Shown here in pieces: positions 26,138 through 34,489 of a stretch of 64,000 nt of DNA. Positions within the stretch are counted from its first letter, which is position 1. The number at the start of each line of letters is the position of its first letter. The stretch is from CATQHW01 sp965243545 (lineage in GTDB: Bacteria; Spirochaetota; Spirochaetia; SZUA-6; Bin103), in NCBI GenBank assembly GCA_965243545.1, contig OZ251573.1:1302001-1366000 (forward strand), given 5' to 3'. The notes beneath the pieces are model-generated. The model saw only the letters and a program-made list of their open reading frames with translations. It was not told where the DNA came from and searched no databases. The translations under genes and the position numbers were made by a program.

Positions 26138-27100
26138 ATGGGTACGTTCTACATCCCTGCCGCATCGCGCACGGGGCGCCGCAGCCGCACGCAGTGGATG
26201 CGTGACGTGTACGTCTACCGCTCGCTGCTTCTGCTGCTCATCCCGGGCACGATCTGGCTGATCGTCTTCAACTACTTCCCGCTGTACGGGCTGACGCTGG
26301 CGTTCAAGTCCTTCGACGTGAACGAAGGGATACTGGGAAGCCCGTGGGCGACGCCGTTGCTCAAGCACTTCGACCGGCTCTTCCTGGCGCCCGACGCCTT
26401 CCTGCGCGCGACGTTCAACACCTTGCGCATCGCGGTGCTGACCACCGTGTTCGGGTTCCCGGCGCCGATCATCCTGGCGCTCCTGCTCAACGAGCTCCGT
26501 TCCCAGACCTACAAGCGGACGGTGCAGACCGTCCTGTACTTCCCGCACTTCCTGTCGTGGATCTTTCTGGGCGCGCTGGTGGTCGAGTTCATGTCGCCCG
26601 GCTCCGGGGTGATGGGCGCCGTGTACCGCTTCTTCGGCGCGCAGGCGCCCTACCTGATGGTCCAGCCGCAGCCGTGGCTGGCGGTCTACGTCATCTCCGG
26701 CATATGGAAAGAGGTCGGCTTCGGCACCATCGTCTACCTGGCCAGCCTCGCCAGCATCGATCAGGAGCTGTACGAGGCGGCCTACATCGACGGCGCCGGG
26801 CGCGTCAGCATGGCGTGGCACATCACCCTGCCGAGCATGATCCCCGTGATCACCTTCTTTTTCATCTTACGCATGGGCGGGCTGCTCACCGCCAACTTCG
26901 AGCAGGTCTTCAACCTGTACAACCCGCTGGTGTACGAGGTGGCCGACGTGCTCGACACCTACATCTACCGGCTCGCCTTTGAGGGGTTCCTGTACGAGTT
27001 CAGCACGGCCGTCACCATACTCCGCACCGGCGTGTCCGTGATCCTGTTGTGGAGCGCCAACTTCATCGTCCGCCGCCTCAGGGGGTACGCACTGTGGTAG
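26138..27100 (+). CDS. ABC importer permease, LplB type
   Basis: The 320-residue inner-membrane protein has about six transmembrane helices, starting with SLLLLLIPGTIWLIVFNYFP (about residues 29-48). The cytoplasmic EAA loop is YEAAYIDGAGRVSMAWHITL (about 212-231), which docks to the ATPase subunit. The N-terminal NYFPLYGLTLAFKSFDVNEG is typical of LplB permeases of the CUT1 family, which import oligosaccharides or glycosyl compounds. It overlaps the second permease gene by seven bases and is followed by a binding-protein gene. No ATPase gene is present in this operon, so a shared MsmK-like ATPase elsewhere is expected. Confidence 0.92.
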   Translation: MGTFYIPAASRTGRRSRTQWMRDVYVYRSLLLLLIPGTIWLIVFNYFPLYGLTLAFKSFDVNEGILGSPWATPLLKHFDRLFLAPDAFLRATFNTLRIAVLTTVFGFPAPIILALLLNELRSQTYKRTVQTVLYFPHFLSWIFLGALVVEFMSPGSGVMGAVYRFFGAQAPYLMVQPQPWLAVYVISGIWKEVGFGTIVYLASLASIDQELYEAAYIDGAGRVSMAWHITLPSMIPVITFFFILRMGGLLTANFEQVFNLYNPLVYEVADVLDTYIYRLAFEGFLYEFSTAVTILRTGVSVILLWSANFIVRRLRGYALW

Positions 27101-28011
27101 CAGGGATGCGCCGCCGCGCCGGCGAGCGGATCGGCCACGCCGTGATCGTGCTGGTCATGGCGGTCTTCGCGTTGAGCGTGCTGCTGCCGTTCGCCCGCCA
27201 CGTCTCCCTGTCGGTAAGCACGCCGGTGGCGGTGGTCACCGGCGGGCTCTACCTGGTGCCGCAGCCGGGGGAGGTGACCCTGGAGACGTGGAAGCGGGTC
27301 TTTCGGCAGCGCCAGACGGTGGAGGCGTATTACTGGTCGCTCTACCGCACGGTGGTCGGCACGGCAATGACGGTGTTCATCACGGCGATGACCGCCTATC
27401 CGCTGTCGAAGAAGTACCTGCCGTTCCGGCGGTCGTACATGATCTTCGTGGTCATCGCCCTGCTCACCACCGGCGGCATCGTGCCGATGTTCCTGCTGGT
27501 GCGCGGGGTCGGCCTGTACAACACCATGTGGGCCCTGTGGCTGCCGCCGCTCATCCCGATCCTCTGGATGATCGTCATGCGCATCTTCTTCGAACAACTG
27601 CCCGAGGAGCTGACCGAGAGCGCGCGCATCGACGGCGCCGGCGAACTCTACATCTTCGTCCGCCTGATCCTGCCGCTGTCCAAGCCGATCGTCGCCACCG
27701 TGGCGCTGATGACGATCGTGTTCCACTGGAACGCCTGGTTCGACATCCTGATCTTCATCAGCCGGGGCAAGATCTTCGTCACCCAGCTCCTGGGCCGCAT
27801 CATCTCCGACGTGAACGAGGCTTCGGTCGGCGGCATCGCCGCCGAGATACGCCTGCAGCAGCTCCTGGAAGAGACACAGGACCGCCAATACACGGCTGAA
27901 ACCACGCGCTCAGCCATCCTGCTCTACTCCCTGATCCCGATCATGCTGGTCTATCCGTTTCTGCAGAAGTACTTCGCCAAGGGTATTCTCATCGGCTCAG
28001 TGAAGGGATAG
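27094..28011 (+). CDS. ABC importer permease, YtcP type
   Basis: The 305-residue partner permease belongs to the AraQ/YtcP branch of CUT1 importers. Transmembrane segments include IGHAVIVLVMAVFALSVLLP near the N-terminus and SYMIFVVIALLTTGGIVPMF (about residues 112-131). The EAA loop is ESARIDGAGELYIFVRLILP (about 173-192), with the conserved Gly. GTG 27094 is chosen because CAGGGGG precedes it by about eight bases; ATG 27106 is in frame. The start overlaps the stop of the first permease, so the pair is translationally coupled. Confidence 0.92.
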   Translation: MVAGMRRRAGERIGHAVIVLVMAVFALSVLLPFARHVSLSVSTPVAVVTGGLYLVPQPGEVTLETWKRVFRQRQTVEAYYWSLYRTVVGTAMTVFITAMTAYPLSKKYLPFRRSYMIFVVIALLTTGGIVPMFLLVRGVGLYNTMWALWLPPLIPILWMIVMRIFFEQLPEELTESARIDGAGELYIFVRLILPLSKPIVATVALMTIVFHWNAWFDILIFISRGKIFVTQLLGRIISDVNEASVGGIAAEIRLQQLLEETQDRQYTAETTRSAILLYSLIPIMLVYPFLQKYFAKGILIGSVKG

Positions 28012-28037
28012 ACTCATCGATACCGTTCGGATACAAT
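28009..28037 (+). promoter_or_regulatory. Possible internal promoter for the binding-protein gene
   Basis: TAGACT (28009-28014) and TACAAT (28032-28037) are spaced by 17 bases, matching 4 of 6 and 5 of 6 consensus sigma-70 positions. It lies just after the permease stop and about 85 bases before the binding protein, which would allow extra expression of that subunit. Confidence 0.4.
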
Positions 28038-28121
28038 CGGTCGTCCGACGAAACCAGGGTGGCGCGCGCGACGGCTGACGGCCGCCGGCGCGGCACCCGC
28101 AAATACCACAAGGAGAACGAC

Positions 28122-29714
28122 TTGAAGAAACTGATGGTTCTGCTGTTGAGCGTGACGGTGGCCGTTGGCGCCTTCGCCGAGGCCCAGACCGAGATGGCCG
28201 CCGGCGAGCCGATCACGATCACGCACATGACCGAGCACTGCCACGTCTGGCCGGAGACCAGCACGCCGCTGCTCGAGGAGATGAACGCGATCCTGGGCGT
28301 CAACTGGGTGCACATCCCCTGTTCCGGCCAGGGCGGCATCTCGTACCGCGACAAGCTGACGGTGCTGTTCGGCGCCAACGACCTGCCCGACCTGTTCGAG
28401 ACCTACTGGTTCGAGCAGCTCATCCAGCAGGGCACCTCCGACCTCAGCGTCGCCGAGGTGGCCGAGCACATGCCGACCTACTACGAGGGGCTGTCCGCCT
28501 TCGCGTCCGGCGCCGGGCTCGACCTGGACTTCACGCTGGAGCGGTACAAGCGCGACGGCGTGCTGAGGCACTACCCGATGGTGTGGAAGCACGCCAACTA
28601 CGGCCACGGCTACCTGTGGCGCATGGACTACCTGGACGAGCTCGGCATGGACGTCCCGCACACCCTGGAAGAGTGGGAGGCGGTGTTCGCGGCCTACAAG
28701 GCCAAGTACCCGGACCGGTACTCGTACGGCACCCGCTACCGGGACACCGAGTACTACCGCTCCTTCAACGCGGTGATGAACGCATTCGGCCTGTCGAACA
28801 ACCGCTTCATCAAGAAGGGCGACAAGCTGGTCTACAGCCAGGGGCAGCCGGAGATGATCCAGGCGCTGGAAGTTCTGGCCCGCTGGTACGAGAACGGCTA
28901 CCTCGATCCGGAGTTCGTCACCGTCAACGGTGAGAGCGAACCGTTCGACGCCGGCATCAGCATCATGAAGGGCTGGGAGCATCCGGGGTGGCCGTTCGAT
29001 CACGAGCAATTCCACAAGACCCTCAAGGAGCACAGCCCCGAGGCCGAGTTCGCGTACACCGCCCCGCCGCGGGTCGACGGGTACTTCCCGGTCACCTACG
29101 CGTGGCACCCCATGCACGGCAACGGCCACGGCATAGCCCGGCACAACAACGACGACCGCGACCGCGTGCACGCGATCATGGAGGCGGTCGACCAGCTCAA
29201 CCAGCGCGACGCATCCTTCCTGGTCAACTACGGCATCGAGGGAACGCACTGGAGCGGCATCGGCGACAACGGCTATCCCGTCTGGACCGCAGAGTTTGAG
29301 GACGGCGAGGCCCGGCAGGGCACCGGCCTGGGCGTCAACGCGCGCAGCACGCCGCTCGGCTACGGCGCGATCCGCGACTTCATGGGCGACCCCGTGTACA
29401 CCAACACGGTGCAGAACGAATGGGTCCAGGAGGTCCGCTTCAACCCGGACGCCATCCTGGGATCGAACAACGTCTGCATGCTGACGCAGTCGTTCGTGAA
29501 CGCGCTCGATGCTGACGGCAACGACCTGCGCGCCGCAAATCAGGACCTCCTGAACGAGTCGGTGGCGCTGTTCGGCCAGATCATCATCGGCCAGAAGCCG
29601 GTGTCGGCCTACCAGGACTGGCTCGACCGCTGGAACGCAGGGCCCGGCCCGGCGATCGAAGAAGCGGCGACCCGGATGTGGGGCCACCTGGTCGCGGAGT
29701 GCCCCTCCGCCTGA
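28122..29714 (+). CDS. Extracellular solute-binding protein of the LplB/YtcP importer
   Basis: The 530-residue protein begins at TTG 28122, six bases after AGGAG, giving MKKLMVLLLSVTVAVGAFAEA. That is a signal peptide with a likely AFA cleavage site and no lipobox cysteine, implying a periplasmic rather than lipid-anchored protein. The mature part has the family-1 binding-protein features: LGVNWVHIPC, KLTVLFGANDLPDLFETYWF (about residues 79-98), YLWRMDYLDELGMDVPHTLE (about 166-185) and a C-terminal ALFGQIIIGQKPVSAYQDWL. LipO-like proteins of this size bind oligosaccharides or uronides. It ends the importer operon and is followed by a strong terminator. Confidence 0.9.
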   Translation: MKKLMVLLLSVTVAVGAFAEAQTEMAAGEPITITHMTEHCHVWPETSTPLLEEMNAILGVNWVHIPCSGQGGISYRDKLTVLFGANDLPDLFETYWFEQLIQQGTSDLSVAEVAEHMPTYYEGLSAFASGAGLDLDFTLERYKRDGVLRHYPMVWKHANYGHGYLWRMDYLDELGMDVPHTLEEWEAVFAAYKAKYPDRYSYGTRYRDTEYYRSFNAVMNAFGLSNNRFIKKGDKLVYSQGQPEMIQALEVLARWYENGYLDPEFVTVNGESEPFDAGISIMKGWEHPGWPFDHEQFHKTLKEHSPEAEFAYTAPPRVDGYFPVTYAWHPMHGNGHGIARHNNDDRDRVHAIMEAVDQLNQRDASFLVNYGIEGTHWSGIGDNGYPVWTAEFEDGEARQGTGLGVNARSTPLGYGAIRDFMGDPVYTNTVQNEWVQEVRFNPDAILGSNNVCMLTQSFVNALDADGNDLRAANQDLLNESVALFGQIIIGQKPVSAYQDWLDRWNAGPGPAIEEAATRMWGHLVAECPSA

Positions 29715-29742
29715 CCGTTCCGTCCGTCTGACGACCGATCTT

Positions 29743-29777
29743 GAGCCGGCTGGCGCACGCCAGCCGGCTCTTTCTTT
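29743..29777 (+). terminator. Intrinsic terminator after the importer operon
   Basis: A 13-bp perfect stem (gagccggctggcg / cgccagccggctc) around a minimal loop is followed by tttcttt. It sits 29 bases past the stop of the binding protein and before the convergent ATPase gene. Confidence 0.85.
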
Positions 29778-29804
29778 GGCCCGCTCTCTCTGCGCGGTCG
29801 GGAG

Positions 29805-31436
29805 CTACATGCCCCACACCGTGATCGGCGGGCCGCCGTCGGCCGCCTGGCGGCGGAACAGCTTCTGCTCCCACGGCCGGTCCGGGGCGCGGTCAAAGAT
29901 CACCAAGTGCCCCTCGGTCGCGCCGCAACGGTCCAAGTAGGCGCGGGTCTGGCTGAGCCCGTCGCTGACGGTCCGCTCCAGGCTGCCGCGCAGCACCTTG
30001 CACTCGATCACCATCTTGCGCTGCCGGCCGTCCGGCGGGGCTGCGGCCGGCCACACGATCAGCAGGTCGGTGCGCATCCGGCCCAGGCCGTACTCCCGTT
30101 CGATCCGCCCGCCGCTGTTGACAATGCGCTGCAGGAACGCCTGCAGCAGCAGCTGCGGGCCGGCTTCCCGGTACTGGAACCGTTCGATCCAGTGCTCGGA
30201 GTGTTCCCGAAAAAACTTTTGGAACGCGCCAAGCAGGTCGGCCAGCAGCAGGTTGCCGGCCGGGTCCAGGTACCACGCGGGGTCGTGCGTCAAGTTCGCC
30301 TGGGTCGTCCAGGTGAGGTCGCGCGGGATCACCTCGCGGTAGATCGGGTTGGCTATGCGGATCGGATCGTCGCGCGCCACCAGGCCCAGGTCACGCACGT
30401 ACTGCAGGTCGTCGGGGCGGAACGCCGTCGGGACGTCGGCGCCGCTCAGCAACGGGGCGATGATTCCGTGCACGCGCTCCTCCTGCAGCTTGTCGGTGAG
30501 CTGGTCCAGGTGCGTGTCGCGGCGCAGGATGAGCTGCTCGCGCGCCCGGTGGACCGCGTCCGCGGTGAGCGGGCGGCTGAGGTCGAGGCCGGCCGGATCG
30601 CGCTCGCTGACCTGACGGGCCAAGGCATTCACCAGCCACGGTTGCCCGGCGGTGAGTTCCCAGACCGCCTGGTGCGCGTCCTCCGTCCACGGCTGGCCGG
30701 TCTCCGCGGTGCGCTGGCTCAGCAGCGCGCGCACTTCGGCCGCCGAAAAGTCCCCGATTCGTAGCGACTCGGCCTTGACGTTGAAGGCGCTGCCGCCGGT
30801 GACGATCGCATTCTCCTTGGTCGAGCGGATGCGGTAGTCGCGCACGTCGCGCACCCCGCACAGGATCACGCTCTGCGGAAACCCGGCCGGCCGTTCGTCG
30901 TAGCGGGCGCGCAACTGGCGCAGCACCGACAGCAGCGTGTCGCCGATCAGGGCGTCGATCTCGTCGATCAGCAGCACCAGCGGCGTCGGATCCGCCTGCG
31001 CCCAACGCGCGAGTACCCCCTGCAGCGCGCCGTCGGGGCCGCGGGCAGCCAGCATGCCCGGCCAGACGTCGGCCAGCGATTCGTCTCCCAGAGCGGTAAA
31101 CGCCCGGTCCGCCAGCTCACCGAGAATGGCGCGCATCGCCCGCTCCGTGTCCTCGCGCGACGCCTGACCCGCCTCCACGTTGACGTAGACGCACCGGTAG
31201 GCGCCTTCGGCGCCGCCGTTGAGCAGGTCGCGGAGCGCCAGCAGCGAGGAGGTCTTGCCGGTCTGCCGCGGCGCGTGCAGCACGAAGTAGCGCCTCTGCC
31301 GAATGAGCTTGAGCAGATCGCCCTGATTCATCCGGCTCAGCGGCGGGATGCAGTAGTGCTCATCGGGTTGCATCGGACCGGCCGTGTTGAAGAAACGCGC
31401 CGCTCCGGCCGGGTCATGCATGGTGAGACCGAGCAT
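29805..31436 (-). CDS. AAA-like ATPase with C-terminal PD-(D/E)XK nuclease-like domain
   Basis: The 543-residue protein begins with the RFFNTAGP segment usual for AAA_35-type ATPases (Trp/Ser-independent STAND-like). Walker A is VLHAPRQTGKTSSLLAL (about residue 53), Walker B LVLLIDEIDALIGD (about 152), and a sensor-like strand is VILCGVRDVRDY (about 188). The last 120 residues contain FQYREAGPQLLLQAFLQRIV, an Asp in GRMRTDLLIVW and KMVIECKVLRG (E-x-K, about 482), which together fit a restriction-like nuclease core. It is the last gene of the long minus-strand run and is convergent with the importer operon. The role, perhaps defence or element maintenance, is unproven. Confidence 0.8.
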   Translation of the reverse strand: MLGLTMHDPAGAARFFNTAGPMQPDEHYCIPPLSRMNQGDLLKLIRQRRYFVLHAPRQTGKTSSLLALRDLLNGGAEGAYRCVYVNVEAGQASREDTERAMRAILGELADRAFTALGDESLADVWPGMLAARGPDGALQGVLARWAQADPTPLVLLIDEIDALIGDTLLSVLRQLRARYDERPAGFPQSVILCGVRDVRDYRIRSTKENAIVTGGSAFNVKAESLRIGDFSAAEVRALLSQRTAETGQPWTEDAHQAVWELTAGQPWLVNALARQVSERDPAGLDLSRPLTADAVHRAREQLILRRDTHLDQLTDKLQEERVHGIIAPLLSGADVPTAFRPDDLQYVRDLGLVARDDPIRIANPIYREVIPRDLTWTTQANLTHDPAWYLDPAGNLLLADLLGAFQKFFREHSEHWIERFQYREAGPQLLLQAFLQRIVNSGGRIEREYGLGRMRTDLLIVWPAAAPPDGRQRKMVIECKVLRGSLERTVSDGLSQTRAYLDRCGATEGHLVIFDRAPDRPWEQKLFRRQAADGGPPITVWGM

Positions 31437-31491
31437 ACCGGCGGAAGCGCCGGCCTGCCAGTGAGCTACGGCCGACGTATCCTGCCGGCCC

Positions 31492-32727
31492 TCAATATCC
31501 GCGCGCGTCGAAGTGGCGCTTCAAGGTGGCGTTGTACTCGCGCCCGCCGGCGCGGTAGAGCCCCATGTAGAAGTACGGCACGGCGCCGCGGCGGCACATC
31601 TCGTCGGTCATCTGCGCCAGCAGCATCTGCGTCAGCACGTTGTCGATGATGCCGGTCGTGGGGCAGATCGGCTCGGCGCAACCGGCCACCGCCACCACGC
31701 CGCCCGCCTCGTCGCAGGCGTTGCCGAGGTAGCGGTCGCTCAGGTCCCGCATGAGCGGCGAGGTCTCCATCCCCACGGTCACCACGCGCGCGCCGTTCGC
31801 CCGCGCCTCCTGCGCCCAGGCGACCTCCTGCGGGTGGTCGGCGCTCACCGCGGTGACGATCACGGTGTCGGCGTCTCCGCCGGCCGCCGCCGGCCGCGGC
31901 TCGTAGGCGCAGGTGAGCATCAGGCCCTGCGCCACGCCGTGCGCGTCCGCGCGCACCCCTTCGTTGCTGCCGCGCACGTCGACGTGTCCGCCGCCGATCA
32001 CCCGCTTGGCCAGCGCGACCGCCTCTTCGCCGATCGCCTGCCGGTGGCGCCGGTTCACGGCGTCGAGCCGCTCCAGCAGAATCGTGAGGTATTCGCGCGC
32101 CTTGGCGCCGTCCGGCGCTCCGCCGGCGCCGAGCGCCTGCATCACCTCCGCGGTGAGGCACCAGTGGATGGCGCAGCTCACGTTGGACGATCCGGGAAAG
32201 ACCTTCATCTCCGGTACCTGCGGCACGTCGACCAGCCCCTGCTCCCACGGGATGTGGGTGTCGATCACCTGATCGGCCACGTCGGCCGGCATCAGCCCGC
32301 CGGGGTTGTCGCCCAGCCAGCCCGGCGGCGCCGCCCCGCTGTTGACGTAGGCGGTGGTGAAGACGATCACGCGCACGCCGCGGTCGCGCACTTCGCGCAC
32401 CGCCGGGGTCACGCAGTTGGTGAGCAGCAGGTCGCCGGCGCGCATCGCCGCGTATTGCTCGGGCTCATGGTGGTCGGGACCCTGGTACGCGAACGGCGCC
32501 GGGTTGCCTTCGCGCTCATTGGCCAGCTCCGTGGTCGGCATGTGGCCGGTGGTTATGTTGGCGTGCACGGTGCGGCCGGCGCGGATGGTCCGCACCGCGC
32601 GGCCGGCGACCGCCGTCCAGGCCGGGACTTCGTCCAGCGTCATACGGAGCAGCTCGCACGCGCGCCGATAGTATTGATCGCAGAACGCGATGGTGTGGCC
32701 CCAGGTGTGTTCGGGGTCGTGTTTCAT
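31492..32727 (-). CDS. Double SIS-domain-like sugar-phosphate-binding protein
   Basis: The 411-residue protein appears to contain two sugar-isomerase (SIS) type halves. The first has AVRTIRAGRTVHANITTGHM (about residues 44-63) and ends in QVIDTHIPWEQG and KVFPGSSNVSCAI (about 177-189), where the Ser-rich turn is the usual phosphate-binding loop. The second has GGGHVDVRGSNEGVRADAHG and ADTVIVTAVSADH. This resembles phosphosugar-binding UPF0309-type proteins more than transcriptional regulators, since no DNA-binding domain is present. The assignment is by fold pattern and moderate. It lies 70 bases downstream of the lone ABC ATPase gene. Confidence 0.5.
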   Translation of the reverse strand: MKHDPEHTWGHTIAFCDQYYRRACELLRMTLDEVPAWTAVAGRAVRTIRAGRTVHANITTGHMPTTELANEREGNPAPFAYQGPDHHEPEQYAAMRAGDLLLTNCVTPAVREVRDRGVRVIVFTTAYVNSGAAPPGWLGDNPGGLMPADVADQVIDTHIPWEQGLVDVPQVPEMKVFPGSSNVSCAIHWCLTAEVMQALGAGGAPDGAKAREYLTILLERLDAVNRRHRQAIGEEAVALAKRVIGGGHVDVRGSNEGVRADAHGVAQGLMLTCAYEPRPAAAGGDADTVIVTAVSADHPQEVAWAQEARANGARVVTVGMETSPLMRDLSDRYLGNACDEAGGVVAVAGCAEPICPTTGIIDNVLTQMLLAQMTDEMCRRGAVPYFYMGLYRAGGREYNATLKRHFDARGY

Positions 32728-32797
32728 GGGGGCGGACTCTACGGGGCCGGCGGACCGCCCGCAACCGCTCCCCGCGCGCCTGGGCGGACGGCGGGGC

Positions 32798-33577
32798 TCA
32801 GCGCGCGGACATGCCCGGCAGGGTCCGGCGGTAGAGTTCCTCGCGCCGCTTGAGCAGGTCGTACGGCGCTTCGTAGGCGCGCTCCAGCCGGTCGCGGGTG
32901 TGGACTTCGGCGGTGGGGCCGATCAGCGGGTCCCGCCCCGGCCGAAACAGCACCACGTGGTCGGAATACCGTTCGGACAGGTCGAGCTCATGGGCGGAGT
33001 AGTACCAGGAGAGCCCCTCACCCCGCGCGTATTCGTACAGGAATCCCATCGCCGAACGCTTCCGGTCGTCCTCCATGGCGAACACCGGCTCGTCCATCAT
33101 CAGCACTCGCGACCCGTACAGCACGCAGAACGCCAGCAGCGTCCGCTGCAGCTCGCCCTTGCTCACCTCCTGCGTCCGCTTGTGCATGACGCCCTGCAGC
33201 GCGAATACGCGCACCATCTCCCGCACGAACTCCTCGCGATGGTCCCGGTGGTAGCCGGTCAGGTAGACGCGGCCGAGCAGGTCGCCGATCGACTCCTCGG
33301 TCTCGAACTCCATGTTCTGATGGATCAGCGATACGTAGCGCTGCCGCTCGCGCAGGTCGCGCAGCTCGCGGGTGTCGACGCCGTGCAGCAGCACCGTCCC
33401 GTGGCCGGGCAGGGCGATGCCGCTGGCCAACAGCATCAGGGTCGACTTGCCGGTGCCGTTCTGGCCCACGAACGCGGCCACGCCGGCCGGCAGCCGGAGC
33501 GACAGGTCGGTGAAGACCGGCCCCTCCCCCTCCGGGTAGGTGTAGGTGACCCGCCGCAACTCGACGGCGTGCGTCAT
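32798..33577 (-). CDS. Stand-alone ABC transporter ATPase
   Basis: The 259-residue protein is a single ABC ATPase domain: Walker A FVGQNGTGKSTLMLLASG (about residues 36-53), Q-loop IHQNME, Walker B VLMMDEPVFAM (about 159) and H-loop YYSAHELD (about 191). The signature is VSKGELQRTLLAF, with Lys in place of the second residue of LSGGQ, a tolerated but less common form. No permease gene is nearby, so its membrane partner is elsewhere or it has a non-transport role. It lies 16 bases after the isomerase gene and is part of the minus-strand run. Energy-coupling-factor-type or CcmA-like ATPases are alternatives. Confidence 0.85.
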   Translation of the reverse strand: MTHAVELRRVTYTYPEGEGPVFTDLSLRLPAGVAAFVGQNGTGKSTLMLLASGIALPGHGTVLLHGVDTRELRDLRERQRYVSLIHQNMEFETEESIGDLLGRVYLTGYHRDHREEFVREMVRVFALQGVMHKRTQEVSKGELQRTLLAFCVLYGSRVLMMDEPVFAMEDDRKRSAMGFLYEYARGEGLSWYYSAHELDLSERYSDHVVLFRPGRDPLIGPTAEVHTRDRLERAYEAPYDLLKRREELYRRTLPGMSAR

Positions 33578-33593
33578 CCGGACGCGCCGCGGT

Positions 33594-34433
33594 TCACGGA
33601 GCCGGCGCCGGCGCGGAGAGCAGCCGGCGCACGCCGGTCACGTCGGCGCGCACCGCGTCCTCGACGCTCATGCCGCGCCGCTCGTCTGCCGGGAACTCGA
33701 TCATGAAGGCGCCGTCGTAGCCGCACGCGCGCGCCGTCGCGCCGAGCCGGCCGTAATCGGCGACGCCGTCGGCCACCAGGGTGCGCGGCGGTCGCCCGCC
33801 CGCCGCCGCCGCGTAGTTCTGCAGGTGCGCGTGGCGTGCGTGCGGCAGCAGACGCCGGTAGTCGTCCGCCGCGCGCGCGGCCAAGTCCTTGGCCGGCGCC
33901 GGGTAGACGACCTGGTAGTTGAGGGCGACCGCCGGGTGGGCGATCTCCCGCAACACGGCGAGCGGCGCGTCCCATCCCTCGGTGAGCGTGCCGGAGTGCC
34001 GCTCCAGCACCACCGTGACGCCGGCGTCGCGCGCCGCATCGGCAAAGTCGCGAATTTCGGCGTAGAGGCGTTCGCGCGCCGCCGGGGCGGTCGCGTCGCG
34101 GGCGGCGGTCCCCGCCCAGATGCGGATGACCGGCGCGCCGAGCGCCCGGGCGGCGGCCAGCTGATTCTCTTTCGTCACCGGCCGGCCGCCGTAGGACGGG
34201 TGCGCTCCCGGCCGGAAGTAGGAGCCGAGCGCGCAGATGCTGAGCCCCGACTCGCCGGCCTGCTCGCGCAGGGCCGCGCACCACCCCGCGTCGACCGGAT
34301 ACGGCAGGTGCGGCGGCTGTCCCCACAGCTCGACGCAGTCGGCGCCGGCCGCGGCGATCGCCCGCAGCGCCTGCTCGGCGCTCCGCTCCTTGAAGGCTAT
34401 GCTGCAGACGCCGACGCGGGGAACGAACTCCAT
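33594..34433 (-). CDS. Sugar phosphate isomerase/epimerase family protein (xylose isomerase-like barrel)
   Basis: The 279-residue TIM-barrel protein has GVCSIAFKERSAEQALRAIA at the N-terminus, CVELWGQ (Glu, about residue 36), IRIWAGT (about 104), VVLERHSGTL (Glu and His, about 144), HLQNYA (His, about 200) and AFMIEFP near the C-terminus (Glu, about 250). These acidic and histidine residues correspond to the metal site of the AP endonuclease family 2 barrel, which includes xylose isomerase and hydroxypyruvate isomerase relatives. ATG 34433 is clear. The substrate is unknown; association with an amidase and a glycosidase suggests amino-sugar or glycoconjugate catabolism. Confidence 0.8.
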   Translation of the reverse strand: MEFVPRVGVCSIAFKERSAEQALRAIAAAGADCVELWGQPPHLPYPVDAGWCAALREQAGESGLSICALGSYFRPGAHPSYGGRPVTKENQLAAARALGAPVIRIWAGTAARDATAPAARERLYAEIRDFADAARDAGVTVVLERHSGTLTEGWDAPLAVLREIAHPAVALNYQVVYPAPAKDLAARAADDYRRLLPHARHAHLQNYAAAAGGRPPRTLVADGVADYGRLGATARACGYDGAFMIEFPADERRGMSVEDAVRADVTGVRRLLSAPAPAP

Positions 34434-34489
34434 CCTGACCGGCGGCCAGCATACCCCATTTCGCCGGGATGGCGCGCCGCCGTTCCCGC

